DNA of 64,000 nucleotides from contig JAIXMF010000011.1 of assembly GCA_025201365.1 (NCBI GenBank), positions 62,001 through 126,000 on the forward strand, in the 5' to 3' direction. The translations under genes and the position numbers were made by a program. How positions within the stretch are numbered: position 1 is the stretch's first letter; each line of letters starts with the position of its first letter. The notes under the pieces were generated by a model, which did not search any database, was not told where the DNA came from, and saw nothing but the letters and a program-made list of their open reading frames with translations. The DNA comes from Syncephalis plumigaleata (Eukaryota; Zoopagomycota; Zoopagomycetes; Zoopagales; Piptocephalidaceae). Below, one piece after another: positions 54,351-64,000 of the stretch.

Positions 54351-57300
54351 ATGAAGTGGTTATTCTATCTATGGATAGTCTACGAGCTATGCCATTGGAC
54401 ACCGCGAATACAAGCGGCAGAACAATATGCAAGCGATGCATTATACAAAGATGACCTCGGTCTCAACAATGTACACGGTCATCCAGTGGCGTTTGGCGAC
54501 TTCAATTCCGATAAATTGTAGGTTATCATAGTTTTGTACTGCGTTGGTACGTTTAATTATTTGCTAACTATATGCTATCACGTAGTACTGATATATTCAT
54601 ACTGAGCGGTGATCAGCGTTCCTTGACTGTTTACCTATGGCAGCCGGGTAAGTAAATAAGCAAGCAAGTAATAATAATTACTGCCAGTAGTTATTGATGG
54701 ATAGCATTCAATGTTACGAGTAGACATTAAGCAGTTCAAAGCATCAACAGCCATGATCACCATACCGGCAAGTGAGCCTGATGCATTTATCATAGAGAAT
54801 GCTATACCAAGCGATTTCAACTATGATGGCACGCTTGACGTATTGTTGATGGGACGTAAAGATATCGCCGATAAGAGCGACTCAAAGGGCGATCTACTAA
54901 TGCGCGTTTATCTGGGCAATGGACGTGATAGCTTTAGTACGTATACCGATGACGTATGCCATAAGGCGACATACTAAGCTATAATATGACATGCATGATC
55001 ATCATTCTAGATAGTAACTATATATCGGTGCCTGCATCGACAGCCGCTCAACCAATCCCATTCGACTTTGCTGGTGATATGCGTACACATTTGCTAGGCT
55101 ACCCTGCCAGCAATCCCGATACACTGTCAGTATGGAAGAATCGACCTATACCCGTTGGACAGAACACTACAGAACTATTTGACATGTAGGTATTTATACG
55201 TAGAAGATGAACATATAATAACACATCTTTCTATATATACATGTAGCGTAACCATGCCACAATCTGAAAAGTTTTGTAAATTCGCTCATCCTCATTCGGG
55301 TGCTTTTGTTGATTTGAATGGCGATTGTTTGTCAGGTAAGTATTAATGCTGTAATGAATACTATACTTATACACTTGTATACATACATGTAGATCTATTT
55401 ATTACTTGTGACAATAATGACACCGATACAACTCCCTATCAGATATGGGTCAACAATAAATCTGATGGATTTACATTGGCTCGTGAGGGTCTACTACCAA
55501 AAGGAGCGGGAGCAGTCTCATTCGCTGATATTGGTAATGATGGACAATTATATGTACAAGTTACTGTTACTAACATCAATGACTAGATGGTGATGGTAGT
55601 ATTGATATAATCGTGCCTAGCTGCAATGCAAAACAAGAGGATTGCTATTTACATATACTATATAATCAACAAGAGAGACTATGCGGTTACAGTGATAAAC
55701 ATGCACCATGTCGACCATTGGATGAATTGTGTAGGGCTGATGCCAACTTTAAATTTGTAGACTTGCATGATAAAATCGATACTGCTGTGAGTACACTTGT
55801 ATATAGATAGTATGACAATACAAGTAATGCTAATACAATGTATGTGAATAGGCTTATACAAAGATATCTATACCGCGTTTATTGAATGGTATGCAGCTAC
55901 TATTGAAAGACACGGATTTCCATGGTAGTCTACCGATCCCCATTCGAACAGGTAATCATACTTGATGTGAATATATCACCGTAATACTACTACTACTACT
56001 ACTAACAATTGAATGTGTTATAGGCGATGTGAATCAGGATGGTTATCCCGATCTATTATTGCTGACCCATAAGAGTGATGGCAATACAGGTGCACGTATA
56101 CTTACATCAGTACCTTGTACGAATGACATTTGTACGAAAGAACAAACAGCTATGAATAGACGCACATTCCAAATGCTAGATCGTCGAACGGAATCATTGG
56201 ATCAACTCGCCAATGTTCGATCGGCAGCCTTCTTCGATTTCAATGAGGATGTAAGTAAAGTGTAGATTATTATGTAAATATCAAATGATCTAACCGTGAT
56301 TTAACTCTTCTCTAGGGCACTTATGATATGGTTGTACTATCAAAACCTGATACCACTACGCGTAGCACGGATGTTGCTACACGACAGATCACAACATTAC
56401 AGAATAACTTTTTCAATGATGCATTCTTCCTTAAAACATTAGGTATGTATTATACGCATACCATTATTAATTATTACTATGATACTAATGCATAATCGTA
56501 TATGATAGTGTTGAATGGTGTATGTGCGAGTCATTGTCCAGTGGATGAAGGATATCCTGTTGAACGGGTAATTAGTAGATGACACGATGTATACATTATA
56601 TATACACACTAATCTGCTATTGATATAACTAGCCATATGGTGTTAATTATCATGGTGCCTCATTCAAATACACGGTAATCGATAGAAAGGGACGTAAACA
56701 CGCCAAACAAGGCAAGTGTTATTTATCTATTCATTCGTTAGTGTCATTATTATAATAGTATAGCTAAAACAAAAACAACATGTAAACTAGTTGCACAATT
56801 GATACAATCAACCTATGTGGCCTTACAAATGCCATACAGTCTATTTGGATTAGGTCGAACAAATAATTATGTGGAGGAATTGTTTGTTGGTGTAACACGA
56901 CATCAGGTAAGATGTATGATGATAGCATCAATCTACAGCAGTCTACTAAGCGTATGTCGCGTATGTATAGAAGGAGCATTATCGCGTATGGATGGGCGTT
57001 ATCCCTAATTCACAGTTGATTGTAGTGCCACACAAGCGGAGGATGATCACACTCCTATGGGGTAAGTAGTGTAGTATAGTATGAGATAGGCTAATTACGA
57101 ATACGCTGTATTACACACAATTAGATGGACACGCGAACTATTCGTTAATCCAAGTGCCTATGTGCCCAATGTACTATCGGCATTAATTGGTATTGCTACT
57201 ATTCTTGCCTTTATTGTATTATTCCTAGATCGACAAGAGCGGGTAAGTGTTGATGACGTGTATTAAACATAAATACGCTCATTATTAATCCTAACATTAC

Positions 57301-57386
57301 ACTGCTTAATGTAGCGAGAAGATCAACGCGAAGACTATCCACTTCACATGTATTCAACTTTGATGCATTGTAATAAGCATTGGTGA
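54351..57386 (+). CDS. ITFG1: ITFG1/LINKIN (T-cell immunomodulatory protein) homologue
   Basis: Multi-exon (about 15 exons), type I membrane protein. Residues 1-24 are a signal peptide ([20 protein letters not shown]). FG-GAP/VCBS beta-propeller repeats with Ca-binding DxNxDGxxD-like loops follow: [46 protein letters not shown] and [13 protein letters not shown]. Near the end come [27 protein letters not shown] and a TM helix ([16 protein letters not shown]) with a short basic tail. Known animal role: adhesion/surface protein. At about 57033 the frame between IPNSQLIV and WTREL needs one added base, and the exact exon joint near 54720 is uncertain. Confidence 0.85.
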
Positions 57387-57502
57387 CTGCCTAATAAAGT
57401 TTATATTCATACATTTATTTATTGAAAGGAAATAGTATCTATATATCATTATGTGATTACTTTACAAATAGTGTATACGTCAATTGACCGATCTTCATCA
57501 TG

Positions 57503-58495
57503 TTAAATAAGATCCATTTGACGATTCATTAGATCAAGCGTGTCCATATCGGGTACAACACCGGCAGACACTAGTTTGGCTACAATAGGCCATCGATATC
57601 TTTGGAGGGCTACAGTTAATGCTTCTGTACAAGGGCGTACCTGATAGCTTAGTAATAAATCGAGTATTTCTTCTTGTCCTTCGCGTGCACAATGAACTAG
57701 TGCTAATTCTGCAGGTGTAGTAGGTTGAATATGCTGTTGCTGTTGCTGTAGTTGTTGTTGTTGCTCATTAATACGTCGACGTTTTCCTTTTGTGCCATTA
57801 TTTGACGATGTAACTCGATGATGATCACTCATAGATGCCGAACAAGTGCTATCCCGTAGTAATACATGTTCATCTTTGTCGAATTCGAACATCATTCGTA
57901 TTATTTGAGGCCAGTTGTATTTGGCAGCCAATGCTACGACAAATGCAGCATCCGCCAATGAACCACCTCGTGTCAAGTAGATGTTGACGCGTTTTTGACA
58001 TCTAGATTCTGTCAGTTTGTTACGTCGATGGAACATGCCACGAGGCAATCGTGCGGATGTCAGTGATACTCGCGGTATATCCTCGCGATAACCATGATGT
58101 GCTAGATCGGCAAGATAGGCTGTTCGCTTATTATTAGAGTCACTCCCCTTAGGAGCAGTCAGTGTGCTTAGGTAGTGTTGTCGATAAAACGCCGAGAATC
58201 CTTCATTGATGACATTCTCGTAGATATAGGATCGTTGACGTAGGGTCCTGCCCCAATAGACATCTAGGATATGCAGCACATTATCGTCGAAGAATGGATA
58301 ACGCAAGCCATAGTTGGCTGCTTGTTCCGCACATCCATTGCCTAATCTTAGTAGAAATTGCGCTTTAACGTGAGGATTACTTGCTATCTCGTAGATACGA
58401 CGACAAGTACGTGTAAATGGTGCGGGATCATTAAGATAACAAATGACTTTAGCAATTAACTCGGTGGATAACTGTGATAGCTGTCGCATATCCAT
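57503..58495 (-). CDS. F-box protein with ankyrin-like C-terminus
   Basis: Intronless on the minus strand. Start taken at 58495 (MDMRQLSQLSTELIAKVICY), which puts an F-box at the N-terminus (LSTELIAKVICYLNDPAPFT, then CRRIYEIASNPHVKAQFLL); 330 aa. An ORF extension to 58555 is likely 5' UTR. The C-terminal half has ankyrin-like helices (TPAELALVHCAREGQEEILD, LLLSYQVRPCTEALTVALQ, VAKLVSAGVVPDMD). A poly-Gln stretch (about residues 250-265) comes from CTG/TTG repeats. The layout fits fungal F-box/ankyrin substrate adaptors; the substrate is unknown. Confidence 0.75.
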   Translation of the reverse strand: MDMRQLSQLSTELIAKVICYLNDPAPFTRTCRRIYEIASNPHVKAQFLLRLGNGCAEQAANYGLRYPFFDDNVLHILDVYWGRTLRQRSYIYENVINEGFSAFYRQHYLSTLTAPKGSDSNNKRTAYLADLAHHGYREDIPRVSLTSARLPRGMFHRRNKLTESRCQKRVNIYLTRGGSLADAAFVVALAAKYNWPQIIRMMFEFDKDEHVLLRDSTCSASMSDHHRVTSSNNGTKGKRRRINEQQQQLQQQQQHIQPTTPAELALVHCAREGQEEILDLLLSYQVRPCTEALTVALQRYRWPIVAKLVSAGVVPDMDTLDLMNRQMDLI

Positions 58496-58733
58496 AGGAA
58501 AACAAAAAGGAAAGTGAGAGAGAGAAAAAGAAGAAAGAGAATCACACAAACACAAACATACATAAAAATGACATACATTGATGTTTATTTCATTGTTTTT
58601 GTTACTCTATGATCATTCCATTATAGAATGGTCAATAAAGTAGAATGACACAAGTAATCGATCAATATCAGAATGGAATGATCATGATGTATATGAATAT
58701 AGATGACTATGAATATAGAATGATGATGATTAT

Positions 58734-59898
58734 TTATGAAGTAGTGGGTGTTTCTTCTGGAATGACTTCTTTCAAGAAATTCAACATATCGCGTAACTCT
58801 TCCGGTGAACTGCTATGTCCCATATTACGATAAGCCTTGAATGTGACGGGATAGCCCGCCTTCTCAAGGGTTTGTGCAGATAGTGTGGCAAATTTATACA
58901 GTACAACCTAGGGTTATTACATCATTATTATTCATTGATTAATATATATTCGGTATTTGTGGTAGCTACCTCATCAGAATCACCGTGTCCCATGAAAATA
59001 CGTGTTTTCCTATTTGCTTCAGACATCATCTAATAATAGATATTAATATATATGATGTATGTGATTGTGTATACTACTTACAGTAGATATTTTGGTTCTT
59101 AGAGGCAAATAACCACTTAGACTAATGACACCCGCTAATTTATAGTCAAATGTCATTCCCGTAAGTAGGGCCAATGCACTGCCTAATATTGTTGCATTTG
59201 TGTTAGTCTCTCTATAGATTACTTGTATAATAATGCTGTTATTAATGATATACCTTGCGAGAAACCACCTATTACAATCCTATTGGAAGGAATACCCTTG
59301 GCCATTTCATCTCGAACCATTTTAGTAACTAATCAGTAGTTACAAGTAAGTAATCGATACTGAGCAATAATAGCAAGTGGATTCGTTGCTTACTTTTCTC
59401 CAATGATGCCAACAATCCCTTGTCATCTTCATCTTGATCCATATCAGCCAACGAATGAATGTCATACCTATTGCAGTTTAGTATATTTAGTAACTATATA
59501 CATACATATGGATTATTGTTATTCTATTACCATGCAGGCATCGACATGCCAAAGTTAAGTGTTACTGGTTGCGTGGGTCTATATAAAAGCATGCATTACC
59601 ATTAATAATTATATATAGTCAATCATTGTGCATCGAGTTATACATACGCATTAGGCAAGACGAATTTAACATGAGGTAAATGACGTGCTAGACTCTCTGT
59701 GGCTGGTGCCCTATAACAACAATAAGGAATGACGATGATTAATAACCGATCATAGAATGATAGCCATCTGGTCTAGTCTAGTCTCACACACCATCCGGCA
59801 CCACTATCGCCTAGACCATGCATAAAGAATACGGTAGCCGTATGCTTCTGCAGTGGTTGCTGCTCAATGGCCGTCAATGGCTTATCGGTATTGGACAT
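58734..59898 (-). CDS. APT1: acyl-protein thioesterase 1 (lysophospholipase-like)
   Basis: Minus-strand exons 59898-59792, 59710-59648, 59578-59531, 59467-59394, 59328-59254, 59182-59082, 59029-58970 and 58907-58734; 233 aa. Alpha/beta hydrolase: FFMHGLGDSGAGW (oxyanion region), LNFGMSMPAWYDI, nucleophile in GGFSQGSALALL (GxSxG), catalytic Asp in GHGDSDEVV and His in NMGHSSSPEEL. Known reaction: removal of palmitate from S-acylated proteins such as Ras and G-alpha. All phases close. The ATG at 59898 gives the standard length; an open frame runs further upstream but lacks another ATG. Confidence 0.94.
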
Positions 59899-60928
59899 TT
59901 TGCGTAAAGTAGAATGGAATCTGGTTGATACTGGCGTATTCTCGGTGATAATCGAGGGATACGTATATGAAGTAGAATGGTTAACGAGTTGTGGTGTTCC
60001 AAGTAATAGTGAACCAAAGCAGGTATAAGCTAAATGGCGACGAAGGCCACGCCTACTACGAAGTAAAAGAAGAGATACTATGATGATATGCGACACAACG
60101 TCGCAATTCAATCCGGCTGTTAGCAACGCTGGCTTATGAAGGAAGATAGAAAGATAAAGAGAGAGAGATGAAAGAGAGAAAGAGAAAGAATGAAAGATGA
60201 AAGACGTCGACTATAGTGCACTGTAGATTATATAGACTGAAATACCTCTAGCTGGCACAGACACACACAGTGTAGCTTATAGTATCACTTGACGAAATAA
60301 GGCAAGGAGAGAAGGCAATGGCAGTCGTACTACTACTACTACTACACTATGCGATGTACACGTGAAATATGGAATGGGCACCAAGTGAATACAGGAATGT
60401 GTGGTGGCGGTGTTTTAGTTACAACTGTAGTCATACTAAATGAGAGACATCTTTATTACCTGTGTTATTACTATTAGTATTAGTGTTATTGGTTACCCAT
60501 CTTATTTCAACCCCATGTCAATTGTAAAACTATATAAATCACTTGATAGTTTTTACTTTTTTTTCTTTCTTTCGTGATGTTCATGTCTATAGCGGTATGA
60601 ACCAACCACAATGAGCATTACTTATAGACTCTATGCTTATACGTAGATATAGAGGTGTATATGTATACACGTATTCTATACTGCGTAAATAGTATAGGTG
60701 GTAGTGGTGTGTGTGTGTACACTACTCGTTGTCGTATATCACTAGTTTTTCTTTACTAAAAACACTCCGCTAGTGTTGTGGCAACACTTTCATCCTCCCT
60801 TCTCTTTGCACTCGCTCGCTCGCTATATATAATAGCATATTTCCGCGTATCGTGCCGTTGCACCTCTTTTTTCCTTTACCTACCCCATCGTTTGTAGTCT
60901 TTCACAAACACCTACCTGTTCACTCACC
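59899..60928. other. intergenic, divergent promoter region
   Basis: Between thioesterase and NAC beta. Contains GA-rich repeats at 60140-60200, (ACT)n at 60326-60345 and CT-rich sequence just before the NAC beta ATG. No gene seen. Confidence 0.5.
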
Positions 60929-61752
60929 ATGAATTCCGATAAGCTATCCAAGCAGTTGGCCAACGTGCGCATTGGTGGCAAGGGTACACCACGCCGTAAG
61001 GTGAAGAAGGCCCCAAAGAACCGTGCTGGCGATGACTCGAAATTGAACGGCACCCTCAAGAAGCTTGGTGTACAGGGTCTTGAAGGCATCGAGGAAGTGA
61101 ACATGTTCCGCGAAGATGGCAATGTCCTCCACTTTAACGCACCACGCGGTAAGTAGCACGATCATCGGCTATAATACTACGATCTACGTTTGATCAACGC
61201 GTTCTATGTCATAATCCTGCTTGTATACTATAATATACACACGTAGGAATGACAATAGAATAATAGCTTTATATGTGTATATTGATTACACTGTACTAAC
61301 TATATGATTGATGCTAGTCGGTATGGCCTATGCTAACCACACCGTGGTCATCAACGGTAAAGGTGACGTCAAGGGTAAGTGACGATGATACGGCTAAGCG
61401 CAAGCATCAATGCCGCACTAATAACATGTCAATCTTATTCTAACGCCTTCTTCATGCTCTGTTCCATAGAATTGACCGAGCTTGTACCAGGCATCCTTAA
61501 CCAATTGGGCCCAGACTCATTGGAGAGCCTTCGTAAATTGGCTGAATCCTACCAAGCTATCCACCCTGGTGCTTTGGCTGCTGCTGCCAAGGCTGCCGCC
61601 TCCAAGGATGATGACAACGATGTGCCAGACTTGGTTGAGAACTTGTAAGTATAACCATAGTTATATATCATGTATTGTAGCTAATATATATATATGTATC
61701 TATGATTTGTAGTGACATGGCTCTTGAGGGTACTGAGGAGGCTACTGCTTAA
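60929..61752 (+). CDS. EGD1: nascent polypeptide-associated complex subunit beta (BTF3)
   Basis: Exons 60929-61148, 61318-61374, 61470-61644 and 61713-61752; 163 aa. The ribosome-binding motif appears as [18 protein letters not shown] (family RRKxK). The NAC domain follows: [40 protein letters not shown] and [20 protein letters not shown]. Known role: with NAC alpha, binds nascent chains at the ribosome exit and prevents mistargeting to the ER. A C/T-rich leader (CCTCTTTTTTCC near 60862) suits a highly expressed translation gene. Confidence 0.97.
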
Positions 61753-61953
61753 AAGGAATCATTGCACGCCCCTATCTACTATTGAAGTTGCTATTAAAAC
61801 ACGTTTATTCACTTATAACACTACTTGTTTTCTAATGTGATTTTACTTGTGATATGGAGCTAATGGCAGTGTATAGTAAACACAGAGATATATACATAAA
61901 TATATCGATTAGTAATTGTAATACAATATCAATATCAATCGAACGTGCATTAC

Positions 61954-64000
61954 TCACCTGAACTCTACGGTACGACTTGCCGGCCAATAAACATACCATG
62001 AATGTGCATTGCCTGGAAATGATCCAGGATTAAAGCAGAGACATCCATTTTGTGTTGTGGAAAACGGAGAAGCCTGATCGCCTAATACAAGCTATTTATC
62101 ATTATAATGAGAAGTCTGTTACTCAACAAGTAATCGCTGTAATGGCATATACTTACCACATCCGGTGTCTTATACAGTCGTAATGCATGATCGACACTCC
62201 AGAATATTGGTTGTCGATGAATAGGCATAGGTGTCAAGTGTCCTTGAGCGAGGATAGTTTGCACGAGCTATCATTCAATCATGTTAATCAGCGGTTGTAA
62301 CTAATGAACTGCAAATAGTCTACCTGTTGGGATAGTGCATGCTTTCTATCCTCCAAGGATACGACAGAATAACGACGCATCTTAGCCAATAAATTAGAAC
62401 GGAATACCACGATATCTTGAGATCCATAACGTATACTAGAATGATCATGATTAACCAAAGAATATCTCTCTACATAGATTACATACCGACACGGGTTTGA
62501 CGTGAATATCACTTGTCGAAGACGTGCTCGTAACTTCTCGGTAAATGTCTCAGGAATAGGCCGTTGCGGTAATGTATCACCTGACCATGGATCATTCGGA
62601 CCTGGCACGAATATAAATCGACAATGATCACGTAACATACGATGTTGACTGATTAGATCGGCCAATTGATTGAAATTACCTATTAATATTAATATTGCTA
62701 TGTTAGTATGACATACAGCTGCATTAGTTATTGTTGTTGTCTACTTACTTTTATATTGATCAATTGGATGATGATGACTACTACTCATATGAATGTGATA
62801 TGAGGAGAAACTGCCCATTAGTACAAATGCTGTTGGTAATTGAGTTGGATCAGTGATGGAGGCATATCCATCGAATATTGTTTGTAAATGATTCATGATC
62901 TAATTATCATTGTGTTAGCTTGTATATTCATTTAAGGGAGAGATATGTTTGACTACTTGCACCAGGTCGATCCAAATGTAGATCAGATAGAAATACAAAT
63001 GATGCATCCTTGTGTGATTGCTCGAATTGCACTAATCCCTCTATGGATGACTAGTGTGACTATGTTAATATAATTGATATTATCATGTATGTATATTCCC
63101 TGTATAATTACATGATCAAGTGATAAACCTAAGAAATCGATAGAATCAGGTGATAAACTGAATAGACATGTTATCATTAGTCTACTAAATCAACAGCACT
63201 ATAATGATTATTAGTACACCTACGTGGTTACTGTCTCTAATGGTGGCATGGCTAGTTGATGCACCTTGAATACTTTATCTTCTGTTAGCTGACCTCTTGC
63301 TAGTACGAATGTATTCTCTGTAAATAGTCCAGGTGATATAATCTATATACATACAGATCTACATATGTTAATATTCAATAATGATGACTATACCTGACTA
63401 CTTACACTAGAAGATAGATCAAGTGCAACGCTGCCATCTCGTTCCTCCAAATAGATACGTCCCTCTTCTAGTTGGGATAACATGCCAAATAGGAGAAACT
63501 CTTCGCCTACTCGTCCTCGTAATGAATTAATGTTGGTTATCTATTGATACAATAATGACACATTCTATTAAGCAACTAGCTAATAGTAATGGTGAATGAC
63601 TTACGCGTAATAACTGTCATTGGATGATCCCATAGAGAATATCGATGGATTAAGGTAGTTCTGCTGTTGTAATCGATGTTAATAAGCATTGCTCGCTCAT
63701 TATACATTTGGATCTTTGTTTCAGCACTGGCTAGCAGCTAAACTCATCTTCTGTCTCTATTGAATGAAGCTACATTATTGTATCACTCCTCTATTAGTAT
63801 TGCTGATGGTTTACGCATACTTTACTGCCTACCTAATATATTTGCCTTGTTCCGTACTATAATGCCATCTAGGTAGTTCATATGCACCAATTACATGCAA
63901 ATGCTCATCGATACTGGCAACAGCTAAACTGTTTGTGTCCATGTCCATCGTATTCGATGCTACAGAGGGTGCATCTGTAGGTGCGGCAGGTGTCTCGATA
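61954..64000 (-). CDS. DPB2: DNA polymerase epsilon subunit B (Dpb2/POLE2), 5' end outside window
   Basis: Minus strand; the stop is at 61954-61956 and the N-terminal part lies beyond 64000. Readable exons include 62091-61954, 62267-62157, 62435-62324, 62679-62487 and one ending near 62749. Motifs of the inactive phosphoesterase fold: [64 protein letters not shown] (family H-L-P stretch), then [20 protein letters not shown] and SRTVEF at the C-terminus. Known role: structural B-subunit of the leading-strand polymerase and link to CMG loading. An upstream part reads [20 protein letters not shown] near 63,900. Confidence 0.9.

Noticed and set aside
54660-54725. Another one-base indel in ITFG1 at the third exon
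   Set aside because: A downstream acceptor (ending TTACGAG) gives a correct frame without any base change, so no error needs to be invoked.

Overview
The window is nuclear DNA of a fungus, probably an early-diverging (non-Dikarya) one. The fungal assignment rests on a Chs5 exomer homologue, an Rrg9/neugrin-type mitochondrial protein, intron-dense genes with introns of about 45-160 bp (GTAAGT donors, CTAAY branch sites) and compact spacing. Genes shared with animals but rare in crown fungi (an ITFG1/LINKIN homologue, KXD1) and two U12-type introns (in SMC1 and CHMP1) argue against an ascomycete yeast. The phylum cannot be fixed from this sequence alone.

Layout. 0.3-7 kb is an accessory region: a tRNA-Arg gene, a decayed DDE DNA transposon with inverted ends, small dispersed repeats, and an intronless gene for a secreted Pro/Tyr/Asp-rich repeat protein. 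7.7-39 kb is a dense housekeeping block: synaptobrevin, KXD1, Chs5, polyprenol reductase, mitochondrial Met-tRNA formyltransferase, an F-box protein, a Lys/Ser-rich membrane coiled-coil protein, Rrg9, cohesin SMC1, a FAS1-like secreted protein, a coiled-coil protein, CHMP1/Did2, V-ATPase subunit a, exocyst Sec10 and RAMP4/Ysy6. 39.3-39.5 kb holds a 5S rRNA gene 6 bp upstream of a tRNA-Ile gene. 39.5-45.8 kb is gene-poor and rich in microsatellites. 45.8-64 kb holds a small RVxF-motif ORF, a divergent peroxiredoxin with a proline-rich N-terminus, a canonical type II peroxiredoxin, CMR1/WDR76, ITFG1, an F-box/ankyrin-like protein, acyl-protein thioesterase, NAC beta, and the 3' part of DNA polymerase epsilon subunit B.

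Function. Many genes serve membrane traffic: v-SNARE, KXD1, exomer, ESCRT-III, V-ATPase, exocyst and ER-stress RAMP4. Genes are often divergent pairs with short shared promoters (KXD1/Chs5, polyprenol reductase/FMT, Rrg9/SMC1, V-ATPase a/Sec10).

Highlights. (1) Two introns carry diagnostic minor-spliceosome signals, one of them AT-AC. (2) Three genes have a first coding exon consisting only of ATG. (3) The 5S-tRNA pair lacks an intervening Pol III terminator. (4) The secreted repeat protein is a charge-patterned triblock ending in a KLL repeat. (5) Several conserved genes need a one-base indel to read through, which looks like consensus error and matters for anyone annotating this contig. Exon borders given are from hand translation and may be off by a base or two in places.
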